The notes: a model not told the origin generated them from the letters alone. Positions 1 to 16,800 are shown, counted from the first letter of the stretch. The stretch is 64,000 bases of DNA from Erigeron canadensis (GCF_010389155.1 NC_057768.1:21709966-21773965); one strand, 5' to 3'. Program-made: numbers and translations.

Positions 1-70
1 TCTTTTTTACTAGTTTATACTTTCTTCTTCTAGTAATTTATTTTGGGCTATTTTACTTTCACTTATGCAG

Positions 71-3395
<3,325 letters not shown>

Positions 3396-4536
3396 GTTTA
3401 TTATACCTACATTTATATTCGTTCTATTTTCATACATCTAAATCCACTCTGCAGATCTCTATAAATTGTTGTAACAAAATATAGATGATGACCTTAATAG
3501 TGCTCTTAGAATAAAAGTATATTTATTGTTTATTATCTGGGAATAAATGTGAGATTACTCTCTCTTTCTTTAGCAATTGAAGTTGTTCTGGGCAATATTC
3601 GGTTAAAGAACTTCCTTTCGCTTTTCATTGGTTTTGTATGGGCTAATTGTGTAATGTCTATATTGAACTTTCTCAAAATCTAAACGACTGTATGGTGAAA
3701 TGTATCTAGTCAAACTTTAAAGAAAAAAAAGTTGTGTTTATAAGATGACTGAGTCTGGCTGTGTGATGACAACGTGGTGCTGATTTTGCATAGGGGGTGG
3801 TTTTTACTTGCTTTTTGAATGTTTGTTGGTGTTTTATTATTTTTTAAAAACAAAGATATTCCTGACAATCTCTTCCTTCTGGAAAACATTCTTCTTTACT
3901 GTACTTTGTTAAATAGATATTGGTAGAGAATCAGATAATCGTGTTTCAACTATAATTGCATTCTAGCATTGAACATGTGAAATTTTGGCATCCAAAAAAA
4001 CTACTTGTGCTTCTGAAACAATTGGTGAACACATTCAGTTAACACTTATTCCGTTCATTAAAACTGAGTCCTAATTCTCCAGAACACGATAGTCGTGATC
4101 ATCAAAGTCAAATGAGTTTGTCAACGATCATGAATTTTAGGACCTCTAACTCCATCTTGTGAAAAATACTTTGAGATGAGAAACTCAAGACTCAAATCCG
4201 AAACCTTAGAAAAAACTCACCTTTGGGACCCATATAGTGAATTTAGAAGATACCCACATCTATTGCTAGCACAAACGCATCATGGCATAATATCTTGGTA
4301 TTCCTTCATGAAATATGAAAATCGTTGCCAGACCCTATTGAGAATTAATTCAAAATAGCCATGTGCAACTCAAATACACATGGTCCAAAGCCCCTAACAC
4401 AACATTAGAAATAATTCCAACTTGTTACGAACTATAAATTCAAAATAGCCGTGGGGAGATGCAACATTTTAAAATGGTAATACATCCTTAAAAAGTTGTA
4501 CACATCCTTGCAAACTCAGTTGAGAATTAGAGAGAA
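3396..4536. other. Intergenic, no gene seen
   Basis: Downstream region of the aspartate aminotransferase gene. The first 150 bases probably form its 3' UTR with AATAAA-like signals. The rest is AT-rich sequence with only short chance ORFs (for example 4176-4358) that lack any recognisable protein motif. Confidence 0.5.
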
Positions 4537-5163
4537 CTAGAAATAAACGTCCGCGCATTGCTGCGAGGGTTTTTATAGTAACATCACAGATAAGTATTCA
4601 TTTAAGCTTAAACGTAGTTCACGTTGTCGTAGATTATATCACACACCTTGTAGCGGGACTCAAGTATATTGTTTTTTTAGATGACAATGTTATTTGATAA
4701 GGTCACTAACAAACATTAATTTGGCACTCTAACAATATAGGCAAAGAATGATCAGTTTAAAGAAAAATAAATGTCACACCAAACACAGGTTAGGTATAAA
4801 TGGAAGTTGTTTGAGAGAAACATAAGAACCCAGTATAAAAACTTGGTTAAAACGTAAAGAAACAAAAGTTAAATATAGTTATACTTTAGGTATTGTATTC
4901 TTGTACAAAACATGTTATTGACGGGCAAAAATGTAAAAGATAAAAAATTTTAGGGGGTTAAAAGGTGTAGAAGTAAAAGTTTATGAGCAAAACTGTAAAA
5001 GATTAAAAGTTTAGGAGTTAAGGGTAAATAGGTGAAGATGGAAAAAATTGTAATAGATTAAAAGTTTAAGGGGTTAGAAGGTAAAGACATAAAAATTATA
5101 TGCATGTGTAGTTGTAATTTATGCATAAAAAGTTGTAAAATGTAAGTTAGTTTTTAGTATATA
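4537..5163 (-). mobile_element. Non-autonomous Helitron-like element
   Basis: Read on the minus strand, the element ends at its 3' terminus with a GC-rich hairpin (CGCAGCAATGCGCGG type) about ten bases before CTAG followed by host T, the canonical Helitron 3' end; on the plus strand this is A|CTAG at 4536/4537. Its other end, near 5155, reads TATACTAAAAACTAAC on the minus strand, matching the interior of the next element's 5' region, but the terminal TC is missing, probably because the second Helitron inserted there. The interior has AAAGGTAAA/TTAAAAG-rich short repeats and no ORF. Confidence 0.6.
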
Positions 5164-5380
5164 CTAGAAATAAACACCCGCGCGTTACCGCGGAGCTTTT
5201 ATAGTAACGTCGTGGATAATGATTTATTAAGCTTAAACACGTTGCCGCAGATTATATTACACACCTTGCGGCGAGACTCAAATAGATTATTTTTTCAGAT
5301 GACAATGTTTTGGTACAAATTTGATAAAGTCACCAACAAACATTTATTTGACATTGTAACAATAAAGCATTTTATTGATA

Positions 5381-5916
5381 GGCTAAAATGTAAAAGATAA
5401 AAAATTTCGGGGGTTAAAAGGTAAAGATGTAGAAGTTGATGGGCTAAACTGTAAAAGGAAAAACTTTGGGGGTTAAAAAGTAAAGAGAAAACTTTAGGGA
5501 GTTAAAATGTAAAGTTAGTAAAAGGTGATGGGTTTAAATGTAAAAGGTAAAATCTTTAGGGGGTTAAAAGGTAAAGAGTTAAAAGTTGCATGTATGTGTA
5601 GTTGTACCATGTGCATAGAAACTTATAAAAAACCAGTTGGTTTTTAGTAGGCTAAAATGTAAAAGATAAAAACTTTAGGGGGTTAAAAGGTAAAGATGTA
5701 AAAGTTGATGGGCTAAACTGTAAAAGGAAAAAACTTTAGGGGTTAAAAAGTAAAGAGAAAACTTTAGGGAGTTAAAATGTAAAGCAATAAAAGGTGATGG
5801 GTTTAAATGTAAAAGGTAAAATCTTTAGGGGTTACAAGGTAAAGAGTTCAAAGTTACATGTATGTGTAGTTGTACCATGTGCATAGAAACTTGTAAAAAA
5901 CCATTTGGTTTTTAGT
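5381..5916. repeat. Tandem duplication, about 269-bp unit
   Basis: Two near-identical units, 5381-5649 and 5650-5916, each beginning GGCTAAAATGTAAAAGATAAA and ending in TTGGTTTTTAGTA. Inside each unit there are shorter repeats of the pattern GGTTAAAAGGTAAAGA. This is part of the Helitron at 5164 and is non-coding. Confidence 0.8.
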
Positions 5917-5936
5917 ATATATATAAATATAAATGA

Positions 5937-6690
5937 GAGGTGATAAGGAAGCCTAAATTAATTAGCCTAATAGTAGGCATAACCATAAGATTACAACAAT
6001 TGTCCCAATTTTGAAAGTCTAGAATTCATTTAATTTTAATTCCTATTATACCCTCATTGAAATATTAACTATTTATAGCATTTTTCTCATTTGTTCCGAT
6101 ACCAATATTTTTGTCTCCGGCCAATTGATTACGACAAAAACCTTCATTTCCTATCTATTTCACTATCACATACGTGCACCATTTTTATACATATGCATTC
6201 TGTTATGTTAACTTTTTAGTATTATTGTTATTGTTTTACATAAAAAGCTTTGTTAATATATTTAGAAAAAAAACCTTTGTCAAATTTTCATACATCATCT
6301 GAAAATCTATAAACCATTTTGAAAAGCATAATTTATACAATTAACATGAATGATCATTGTATGACTGTACATAATCATTTGCAGAGTTGCTATAGTACTA
6401 AAATTAACAAATTGTAAAACCACTTTAAATCATAAGTGGTGAGATGATCGAAGACGATGCAAAGGTGTGGTTGGCACCGTTAAAGGCAGATTTAGGAGGA
6501 AATGTTTTTACGGGAGCAAAAAAAAAGATATAAAACCAAAAGAGGGAGATATAAAATGATAAAGAAGACAGGGATATATCGGGAATTATAGTAAAAAAAT
6601 TGGGGGATTTAAAAACAAGGACAGGTATCATTATCTCCTTATTAGGTTTGTTTTTAGGCTCATTAGTTTAGGCTTCTTTATCATTTTTCA
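5937..6690. mobile_element. MITE-like element with long flanking duplication
   Basis: The terminal inverted repeat pairs TGATAAGGAAGCCTAAATTA (left) with the complement of TTAGGCTTCTTTATCA (right), and continues into AGCCTAA blocks. The termini resemble those of the element at 2113-2468. Flanks show the 16-base direct repeat ATATAAATATAAATGA on both sides. The interior is AT-rich with no supported gene. Confidence 0.55.
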
Positions 6691-6706
6691 ATATAAATAT
6701 AAATGA

Positions 6707-7448
6707 TTATTGGGCATGACTACTTTGTTTATTCCTTTTTCCGCCAAATGTCAGATTGATATATCACAATTAACATTCCTCATTGCGGATTAGATCGAGG
6801 CTTTTGAATGATACATTTAAGATTGTATGCTTCCAATGAAAATTAAAAAGCCTCAATGTTATTAAATCAAAAACACAAATATTAAGGGTTTGACCTTCAT
6901 TCAATAATCAACTCTGTTATAATAGGTAAAAAATAATAATTACAACCATGCCGAATTCCATTTCAACCGGTGCTGACTGACCCATATTGTGCCAAAGGTT
7001 TCAACAAGTACCAACCCAGACCAATAACCCGACCCATCAAACTTATCAGGTAAGCAACTAATCAATTTGATAGGCTGAGTTCTTCCAGTTCTATTACCCG
7101 ACCTCCATTACCCAACAATCCATTACCCGATATTCCACCGTTCATCCCCACGTTCTCATGCCTCTCTAAAGGGTGTCCCAGTTTAATTTAGCAAAGTAAA
7201 AAGACTATTACACATAGAAGGGGCAATGAGAGGCGATGAGCTTGTTCATTGCAGGTTACTAGAAGTTCAAACATCATGGTCACAGATATCCAGCACACAA
7301 CATTCTTGAAATAGATCAACATACTACTACCTAATACAACTTTTGGTAGCTGGAAAATTAGCCAACACTATTAAACAATGCAAAACCTGAATGTTCCGAA
7401 AAAGGCAACAAAAATCTATCCTTGAAAGGAGAGAATAGTACAAAAAAT
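6707..7448. other. Intergenic, no gene seen
   Basis: About 740 bases between the Helitron stack and the end of the eIF3l gene. The part nearest 7448 probably holds the 3' UTR of that minus-strand gene. Nothing else is recognised. Confidence 0.4.
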
Positions 7449-10400
7449 TCATTCCAGCTTAATTCTGTCCAGATCACCAATCGCTGCCTCAAACTGCAAC
7501 AATGAAAATGTATTATACTAATTTAATTATTAACGATAATGATAATGGTACTGTGTTTCAGAAAGTCGACACGTGATTATAAAACTGCATTACTAGTTTA
7601 CTACAAAAAACATAAAAGTAATACAACTTTCTTAGATACACCCTTTACAAGGTTCTATGTAAGCTTTTAGTCTTTTATGCCTGATTTTATTCTGGGTCCC
7701 TTAAGCTGGACTTTTAGATTCAACCCATACAAATAGAACATAACCCACAAGTAAATGGTCAACGGTGTCAAAGTACTTTTAACTGCAATGTCTAATCAGG
7801 TATTAAATTATTGTACTAGATAAAGAATGTCTTTTACAGAATGCACCTTGCATACTTGCTGCTAAAATTCAAAGGCATAACAAAGATGTTTTTTTCTGCA
7901 TTAATAATGCTAGTAATATGGTGCTCATAAAAGTGTATCTTCAGCCTACTGGTCTTAACAAATTGAGAAATAATTCATAAGCACCCAGAAGGTATGTTCC
8001 ACACTCCACAGTCTCCGCATATTTTCAAATGCAATACATGATCAGGTACTAACTACTTATACTATATAAATAACATCTTTTACAGCCACTTTAGATGCTT
8101 GATGTTGGAAATCTGAGACAATCAGGTAAATTTGTTTTCTTTTGTGAACTTAAATTGATGAAACTATGAAAAGAGTGTTAATGGAAGTGTTTCTTAAGCC
8201 CACTTTCAGTGAATCATGCCGTAACTCCATATATTCAGAATTCTTAAAAAAGAAAATAATGGTGAGCCCAAATTAATGCCCATCAGCTTAGCAAAGTAAA
8301 CAGTTTTAATGATAATAAGAAAATATTGGCAACTTTTGCAGACTTGCTAATGAACATATTAATACAGTTGATTATTGGAAGTTGCAAAAATCACGCAAAA
8401 TAGTTCAATACTAAACGAGTTAAACTAGTGCAGAGAGCTTAAGTCGTCCAAAAGTGCATTTTTAAATAATTAAACTTCCTGAAGTAATTTAATGGGAATC
8501 TGAGATCATTATTAGACTATAAACATGTCTGGCACTGAACTATTCAATTACCCATACCACTTCAAACCATAAAATAATGTCATGTTATGACTTATAAACC
8601 AGCAGCTTGCCCAATTTGTCAATAAATATGGGAAACATAGCAATTTCAAGAACACAAGCACCTGGCAAATCCCATTAAACTTTTCCAAAAAACATTAACA
8701 GCAAAATAACTTACCAAAACATGATAATTTTCATAGCACGAAATCCATCTTGTAGTTCCCATTTATATCTTAAGCTAAAAAGAATGGATTAACTGACAAA
8801 CCTTAACAATTTGACGCAAAAAGTAATCGCCATATAGCTTGGGTTTCTTGATTTCAACAACATGAATTAGGTCCTACAAAAACATAATGATACATGAAAA
8901 TGTAAGAATGATATAACATAGAAATGAATAACAAGACCATTTGCCTAAGTTTCTTTAGATAAATGAAATGAAACTAAAATGAGGTAACCTACATCATCAA
9001 TGTAAAAATCAATATCGGCATTGGATATGATTTTCCCATCAGCGCCAACAGAATGAGTTTTGTGCTTATATGTCATCAAGATTGACCTGTAATGTGTAAA
9101 CCCAAAGACGTTGATCAAGGCAAGGAAAATAGTAACAAAAACAATAATGATACCTGAGCCCACCAGGGTTGGAATTTTTTTTTTTAACAGAAAGCATCAG
9201 TATAATTTATAATAAACCGAATAACAGACCTTAAAGTGGTTTCATCCACTTCCATGTAGGTTGCAAGCTTCTCAAGAGAGATAGTCGAATACACTTTCAA
9301 GAAAGTCCTCACGACTGACAGTTGTTGCTGTTGCTTTACCTCATAAAGGAACAACTTCAATTGAAGCCTATATGCATCCTATAGAAATACGAAGTCCATC
9401 CCAAAAAAGTTACTAACAAAGAAGCATTGAGAAGAATTTTACATTCATTACTTTTTGAAAACAAGATAAAAATTACCAAACAACCGGTTTTCAAAGTGGG
9501 CATTTAAATCGAGGCAAGGGCAACAGTGTCAACTAGCTATTATTTGATGTAATAATTATGATTTCCTAAAACTGTGGATTTTCAAAGTGGGCATTTAAAT
9601 CGAGGCGAACAAAAAAGATGCCAAACGTGACAAGCAGCAAGCAAGCATTAATCTAAAGTTGGATTTCAAAGCCTCATAGGAAAAAAAAAAGGTCAAAAAT
9701 AAGAGGATAAAAAAAACTCAGCTGCACACCAAACTAATGCAGGTTCGTGATTACATTTGGGCAGAAAATTTGCACCTGATTGTAGTTAACAAGTGGTTCT
9801 TCGTAGCTTGGTGCAGAAGGTGTGATAAACTTGGGACATGCATATGAGAAAAGCTCATCATAGACGCCAAATGACTCATCATCGTATCGCTGCATTTTCA
9901 ACATTTTATCCCCATTCTTCTCCCATAGTTGAGAGTTCACAGTTTCATCAACAAGTTTAGCTTGGGGACAAAGAGACAGGCAGACAGTTAACAAAGCATA
10001 CATCTGCTCATTCTTCTTTAGTATTTGCTCATACTGTGGTGATTTCTGGTGATATTGTTTGGTCTTGTAAATGTACAGCAAGATTTTGTTGAACTCACGT
10101 ATGGCCTCCACATACCTGCAATACCAGTATGCCATAATCTATGCTTCTTAATTGAGAAAGATGCAAGTACAGGATGGTCCAACTAAATTATTTACGAAGG
10201 ACAAAAAACTCCATTCACTCTAATCTTACCATCATAAAAACAAAATTTAGAAAAAGTGGATAATGAAAGAAACACCAAAAAATGCTAAATGAGTAGATGT
10301 CAATCGACTTTTATGTATTCATTGCTAAGATCCCAACCCTAACCTCCATACTTGGTTACCACATACATACATGAATGATGAAAAAACGAGTTTAGCATCA

Positions 10401-12036
10401 ACTGAACCACAGGGGTAGTAAGAATTCAAGTCTCCGTTCCTTATCAGGTAACTTATTGTGTATTACAAGGCATAACAAAATCGGGTACGATTCCCCTCTT
10501 ACCCAAAAAAAGGCATAACAAAATCTAAAAAGTTTTTACCCATCCAGAATACCTTAAACCAAATCCTAACTCATGTAATCAGACTAAAAGAATTGACAAT
10601 ACAGTGGCATGAAGGTAAACAAAGAAGAACAATACCTGCGCAGCATAAGATTTGCAAACCCATAGTGATAAATAGTGGCAATGTGACAGCCAATAACACT
10701 GGTGTAAACTCCTTGTTGAGTAATGTCAATTGGAAGTAGGCATTTGAGTCCAGTTTGATAATCTCCCAATAAACAATGGACTCTTAGCAAACCTACCATG
10801 CTAAAGTAACCCAGGACCTTCAAGACATTACTCCCACCACTATAATCATATCCATCGGTTGCTGTGAACTGCTCACCGCCTTCTTTTTCCTGCTCGAGAA
10901 TCTGAATAATTGAAGACTTCTCCATCAATGCTTGCAAAAAGTTGAGAACGCCATACACATTCCAGGCCTGCAAATGGTTAATGTATACTTAATATTTGTG
11001 CAAAAAGTTATACAAATAGAGAAAAGGAAAAAAATGTAACATTTTGAGGCAACCAAAAAGATAAGTTGGTTACCTGATCATGCTGCCTTAGTAGAGCGAT
11101 CTCCTGTTCAGTTTTGTTCTTCATTTTGGCACGATACTGACAAAAGGATTGAAATTGATAGACAAACTCATCCACCATATCCCACAACCACTGGTTAGGC
11201 AACTGCATATTCACCACCCCATGCAACACCACCTACAAATAAAACAAAACCAATCAAATACTAAACCCCAAGTGAGAAAAGTCACTCTTGTCGGTGCCTT
11301 CTTACTGCATGCAGATACTAATATGAACTATTGAACCGTACATAGCCGCTATGTATGAAAGCTAGTTTTCCTTATAACTTGGTCACGATATGAGCAATAG
11401 TAACAACAAATCTGTTTATAAGTGAATGTTGTGCCAAAGCATTTGAACTCAAATTACACTCATCAAAACAGATTTAAGAGCCAAAGAATGTGTCTACAAG
11501 CGTCATTAGAATACATTTAACACACACACACACACACATATGTGTGGGTGTTTTGGATTGCTTATCTAAGTGTGCTTAATTTTACAGAATATAAACGCTC
11601 AAAAAAAGAAATTGCTTACGTGCTTGCTTTTTAAGTACAATAAGCACTTTGAAAAAAAATAGTTGTGTGTTCAACATATAAGCAATTTGAAATATGCAAT
11701 CCAAAATATACCCTAAAAGTATTTATATTCCATATACTATTATATAGAGGCACCCTATCAGACCAGACGATTCACCCTAAATCAACCCAATACCCATTAT
11801 CCTTTATTGTACCCAAAAAATAAATAAAATCCCCGAACCCAGAGAAAATCCACGTTAACCACCCATTAACCCGCCCCGTGCCCCATTAAGCTAACCCCGG
11901 CCCGATCTGAAATTTTCCAGTATCGGTTTTATCATCTAGTTCAGATATATATTTTTTTTTCCATCCCTAAAGACTATCAGCTTTCTTGTTATCTATCCCT
12001 TGGCTGTCGAATTGCACAAATACTATTCTGGTAATG

Positions 12037-12087
<51 letters not shown>

Positions 12088-12627
12088 TGCTTAAAGTTAA
12101 TGGATAGTATCCCTAAATTGTTACAACTAATCACTAAAAAGGCAATAATATATCTAATTGTACATCATTCACCTAAAACTACAAACAACCTAGCAAGCAA
12201 CCACAGTATAAAATATATATATATATATATATAAAGTAAAATTTTAGATTTTTTTTTTAACCTGAAAGAGGGAGCAGTAATTATCCCAAGAATCGATACG
12301 CTGTTTAAGAGTAGGAGACAACCTAGCATACAAATGGCGATACCACATCTCACGATACAACAAACAAAACACATGATCATTGTCGACATACTGAGCGACA
12401 GCTTCAACTGACGGCCATGGCATATCCTTAAACATCCTGTCACTTAATGTATGAAAAGATGTCTCATACATCTGATGTATTTCATACACGTTTTTCTCAC
12501 GTATGTGTCGATACATATGCACCACGAATGATTTCACTGGGTCTGGTACGCGTGATGGGTCGTAGCCGTCATCCACCGCGCCGCCGCCGGATGGTAGTCC
12601 GTCTTCGTGTTCGTAACCTCCCGCCAT
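7449..12627 (-). CDS. EIF3L: Translation initiation factor eIF3 subunit L
   Basis: Non-catalytic PCI-domain subunit of the cytosolic eIF3 complex, which binds the 40S ribosome and promotes preinitiation complex assembly. Eight exons (minus strand): 12627-12262, 11232-11074, 10967-10636, 10115-9776, 9378-9230, 9086-8993, 8873-8802, 7493-7449; all joins are GT-AG and in frame, giving 518 codons plus TGA, close to the usual plant length. The start MAGGYEHEDG is the first ATG of the open frame and is followed by the conserved SRVPDPVKSFVVHMYRHI region. Other family blocks are VVLHGVVNMQLPNQWLWDMV, LGYFSMVGLLRVHCLLGDY, REFNKILLYIYKTKQYHQ and the C-terminal GDYFLRQIVK..DRIKLE. The PCI module should cover roughly residues 330-490. 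Intron 1 (about 1 kb) holds (TA)n and (CA)n tracts. No defects are seen. Confidence 0.96.
12042..12083. repeat. (TA)n microsatellite
   Basis: Perfect TA run inside intron 1 of the eIF3l gene. A shorter TA run lies at about 12212-12232 and a CA run at about 11519-11540. Confidence 0.9.
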
Positions 12628-12829
12628 TGTTGTGTTCTGTTCTGTTGCTGTAGCTGATGTAGAGAGGGAGGTTTGGATAGAAATTTTAGGGTTTGTTTGA
12701 TTTGATAGTGTGGATAGTTTAGGATATCATAATAGCATTTGTTTTTGGGCCTTAGAGGAAGGATGTGGACCGATTGTTTATTTGGGCTCAAGATGCTACT
12801 AATGGAGTAATGGCAATGGTAGACGTCGG

Positions 12830-12995
12830 CATCGGATCCGAACTGGAACCGGTTCGGGTCAACCGAAAAAGATTCGGTTTTGACCGGACCAGTTCGGAAC
12901 AGTTCTGGGTCTTGAAAAACTGAACCGATGTAACCGAAAATATAGGTTCCGAATTGGTTTCGTTCCGAACCGGTTCCGGATTCGGTTCCAAATTT
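12830..12995. repeat. hAT left subterminal GGTTCCGG repeats
   Basis: Dense array of AACCGGTTC, TTCGGTT and GAACCGG motifs in direct and inverted orientation at the left end of the hAT element. The counterpart at the right end covers about 19170-19380. Such motifs are typical transposase-binding subterminal repeats; binding here is inferred. Confidence 0.7.
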
Positions 12996-13006
12996 TTTTT
13001 TTCCAG

Positions 13007-13560
13007 AACTTAGCGGCCGTTAAAGGTCTTTTTTTCATCGTAAATCGATTTTGGGTCACTTGATTGCTAATACACCGAGCCTTAAGACCTAAAATACCTT
13101 CATAATGATAATATCTAGTGAATTAACACAAAACTCCAAGTTATTTCACATTAACCACTTGAAAAAATTGAACACTCACTAATAATTCATTTAACGGATT
13201 TAACGGCCGTGTAGGCCAATTTTTTCATCGTAAATCAATTTTGGGCCACTTGGTTGCTAACATCCCAAGCCTTAAGACCTAAAATACCTTCATAGTTATA
13301 AAATCTAGTGAATTAACACAAAAAACTCCAAGTTACTTCACGAAAAATTGAAAACTCGCTAATAATCCATTTAACGGCCGTTAAGGCCACTTTTTCATCA
13401 TAAATCGATTTTGGGCCACTTGATTGCTAATGGCTCGAGCCTAAGACCCAACATACCTTCCAAAATGATAAGATCTAGTTATTTGATACAAAGAACTCTA
13501 AGTTACTTACAAAAAACATTTAAAATAATTAAAAACTCACTAATAATTCCCTATAATTCA
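13007..13560. repeat. Three diverged tandem units of about 180 bp
   Basis: Units begin near 13010, 13201 and 13373, each with CGGCCGTTAA or a close variant, then TTTTTCATCRTAAATCRATTTTGGG, ATTGCTAA, CCTTAAGACCTAAAATACCTTC and CTAATAATYCATT. They lie between the transposase stop and the left end of the hAT element and are non-coding. Confidence 0.75.
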
Positions 13561-13619
13561 TTTTTTTTTCGTCGAAAATGCATACTTTTATTATAGACCA
13601 TCTTAATCTTCAATAAAGT

Positions 13620-13830
13620 TCAAAGTCTTCAATCAAATAGAGTGTCTTCAAACAAATTAAATAGTCTTCAATCTTCATTGTCTTCAAATTTGTCTTCAAA
13701 TTGTCTTCATTTGTCTTCATTTATTTTGATTGGTCTTCAAATGGTCTTCTTGAAACAAATACAAAGTCTAGAAACAAATACAAACTTTTCAATCAAACAA
13801 AAGTCTTCATCTTCATCTTCAATCTTCATC
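13620..13830. repeat. GTCTTCAAAT-type simple repeat
   Basis: Irregular array of GTCTTCAAAT, GTCTTCAATC and GTCTTCATTT words running into the 3' end of the hAT transposase frame. It marks low-complexity expansion next to the acidic C-terminus. Confidence 0.7.
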
Positions 13831-16800
13831 AAGTGCGATTGGTTGTTGTTGAGCTTGAGCTTCATCAAGTGCAATCTCTTCATCGGAAAGTGATAAGGAT
13901 GTACCTTCCTCAAATTCTTCATTGTGAATATGTTCTTCAAGGTCCAAAGTATCTTCAAGGTCCAAAGTATCTTCAAGGCTTGATTTGTCTTGTCTACGCT
14001 CCATGGCGTCCAAGTGGTCTTTGTAGCAAATACACATCTCGAATGATGCCGGTGTAAATCTTGTTTAGTTGAAAATGCGGATTCACTAGCCACCGTTGAA
14101 GCTTGAGCGCTTAGTAAATCACGTGTCATGATAGATAGAATGGGAAATTGACTTCCCCTTACCCTCCACCAATTCAATACATCCACATTCATGAAAGCAT
14201 CAACTCCAAGGCTCACCAAAAAGTTTTCCGATATACCTATGATACTCGGTGTTCTTGTTGGAAGTTGAAGCATCGTTTCTTTGACGTTTGGTAGTTGTTT
14301 AGATAACAAAATTCATAATTGTATAGGTTTATCTTTGAATCCTTGCTTTTTTTTGTAGTAACAAAAGGACTAGGAATAGTAGAAGAACTTGAGCCATATC
14401 TAACTTCATAAACCTTATACAATCTTTCTAAATTCGCATTAAACTCACTTTTTGTCATCATGGAAAAGTTTACATCATTTTCATGACACCCCAAACTATC
14501 ATTAATTTTTTCAATAGTGCCTCAACGCCGCTAACATTTAACGTGGGGTTCATTGCGGCGGCACATGCAAAAATTGGGGGCATTTCCATAAAATATTTTT
14601 TCAATTTATCTCTCATGTCTTTCACCATGTCTATATATATACCATCATCGATACACTCATATTCTACCAAATTTTCACCAATTTCATAAATTTGATGAAG
14701 CACCAAATGACTAGTAGAATAATAAACCCCCGAAACCAAAACCGTGACATTTTTAAACACTTCAAGTAAATCTACTAAAGTTTGAATAATTTCCCAATAG
14801 TCAAACTTAGAAGGTGTCAAACGAATGTCAACTATATCATCATGAAAATGTTTTAAAGTAGTTTTTGACGTAAAGCACATTCAAACATTGTAAGAGTAGA
14901 ATTCCATCTAGTAGGACAATCCCAATGATGTAACAACCGTCTTAAAAATGTTCTTATTAAGTTCTTAAAAACGTACATTTGCCATTAGAACGGCCAGACA
15001 GTTCAATTTATCTAAGTTCTTGACGTGCTTTAGATCTCAATTATGTGCTTATATGAAGGTCAATTTGATCTTAAATCCTGATTGATATGACGAATTCATA
15101 ATTATGTACAATGAAATATTAAAGTTCGGTTCATAAACGTTCATGTTCATTAAAGTTCTAGTTCAAAATGTTCGCAAATGGTCCTTGCATTTATTGGGTT
15201 CATTAAATATGGGAAATGTATATATTGAAAAGATGAGAACCTTAGAAAGAGAAAGCTATCACTATTCATCTTCTTCTTCTCTCTACCTTCTCACACTAAA
15301 ACACATAGTGCAGCCACATTTCACACACTAAATTCATCCTTTGATTTTGGATTGTTAAATAGAAATCACTTGTACTTCTAGCATCCTTGTGATAATCAAA
15401 ACGTGTTTCTGGAATCAAATCTCAGGTAACAACAACAAACTATAAGTATTTGATCAAATTAAAAGTGTACTTTTTCAAGTTCATGTTCTTGATGATTTGG
15501 TCCAATTTTGATTGGAAATTGTGTTAATAGTTAATGGGTTTGTGTCTAAATGTGTCTAACAACATTTGTGTGAACAAACTTGGGTCATAACATACTTTAA
15601 TTTACAAAACTCATTTTTGAATATGAAGGCACAACTTGTTCTTGAGTGTCATGACTTGTTCATGTGTTATTTAATCTTGAAAAGCATTAAAAGTGTTATG
15701 GGTTAGTGTTATTGTGCATATATGAACTAGTGCTATGTTTTAACAAGTCCTGAAATCGATCTAGATCCTCCAATCACGTTCTGTTCTTGTTCAGCTCGTC
15801 TGGGATCATGGGACGATTCTGGGTGGGACGATCTTGACCCCAAGATCGTCCTAGGCAGCCCTTTGGTTCATAGTTCAAGTTCGTTCGATCTTGAGTGGTG
15901 TTGAGGTGTGGTTGGTACGTTCAATGGGTAATCGATCCTTTGGATTGGTTTAGCTCAAACTCTTGATCATGAATCGATCATGAGTCTTGTTCTTGTACTT
16001 GTAAGCATGGGACGACTTTGTTCATGTTCATTAGGGCGATCTTGAGGTCTTGTACACCTAAAACGACTTTGAAACCTAGCTAAACACTAAAACGATCTTG
16101 AATTTGGTTTGTGAAACAATCTTGAGCTACCTTGTACTTGGAACGATCTTAAAGCCTGCCCCTAGGACGATCCTAACCTAGGGTAGGACGATCTTGAACT
16201 CTTGACATCAGGACGATCTTGCAAGTCCAGTGAGACGACTTTGCAGCCAAAACCCTAGACGATCTTGTACAAACATAAAACAACACGTACTTGTTCTTAA
16301 TCACACCACACTCGATCCTAAATCATCTAATCAGTTCTTAACAACATCATGACTCGATTAAACACATCTAAGGCTGATCATCTACATCAAAGCTAGATCA
16401 TGGTTCGATCTATGGCAACGTACAAAGTGCAAACCCTAATTAAGTGCGAATAAAACATGTTTTATCTTGATTATCAAAGTACGAGTTCTATGATCAATTA
16501 AAATGAGTTCTAAAGACTAAAAGTTTATCATTTAAGACATGTTCAACTCATTAACACGATAAGTACTTATTTGTGAGTTCAAAGACGTTCAGTTCGAGTC
16601 CAGTTCATGTACTTACAGCTCATTTAAAACTCTTTTGAGTCAAAACGTCCAAAGATCTTCAAAGGACCAAATCATCAGTTCATCAAGGACATTACTATGA
16701 TTGAATGATCACATGAACTAATATATGTACTTATTTATGATCATTATGTGCTTAGGAATCCATCAAGACGTGCCTGGATTTCGATAGATATACTTATCTA

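Larger units (their letters stand above)
5164..6706 (-). mobile_element. Second Helitron-like element, split by an insertion
   Basis: Same family and orientation as the element at 4537. The 3' terminus on the plus strand is A|CTAG at 5163/5164 followed by hairpin ACCCGCGCGTTACCGCGGAG. The probable 5' terminus on the minus strand is A|TCATTTATATTTATATAT, ending at 6706 next to host T. A 754-bp inverted-repeat element (5937-6690) sits just inside this end and has duplicated ATATAAATATAAATGA (5921-5936 and 6691-6706). No helicase coding is present, so the element is non-autonomous. Confidence 0.55.

Noticed and set aside
4176..4358. 60-codon ORF downstream of the aminotransferase
   Set aside because: Ordinary chance length, no protein-like features.
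12447..12653. Plus-strand ORF opposite the eIF3l first exon
   Set aside because: It is antisense to a well-supported coding exon and has no motif of its own.
12788..13059. Minus-strand ORFs rich in N, R and P
   Set aside because: They arise from the GGTTCC/GAACCGG subterminal repeats of the hAT element.
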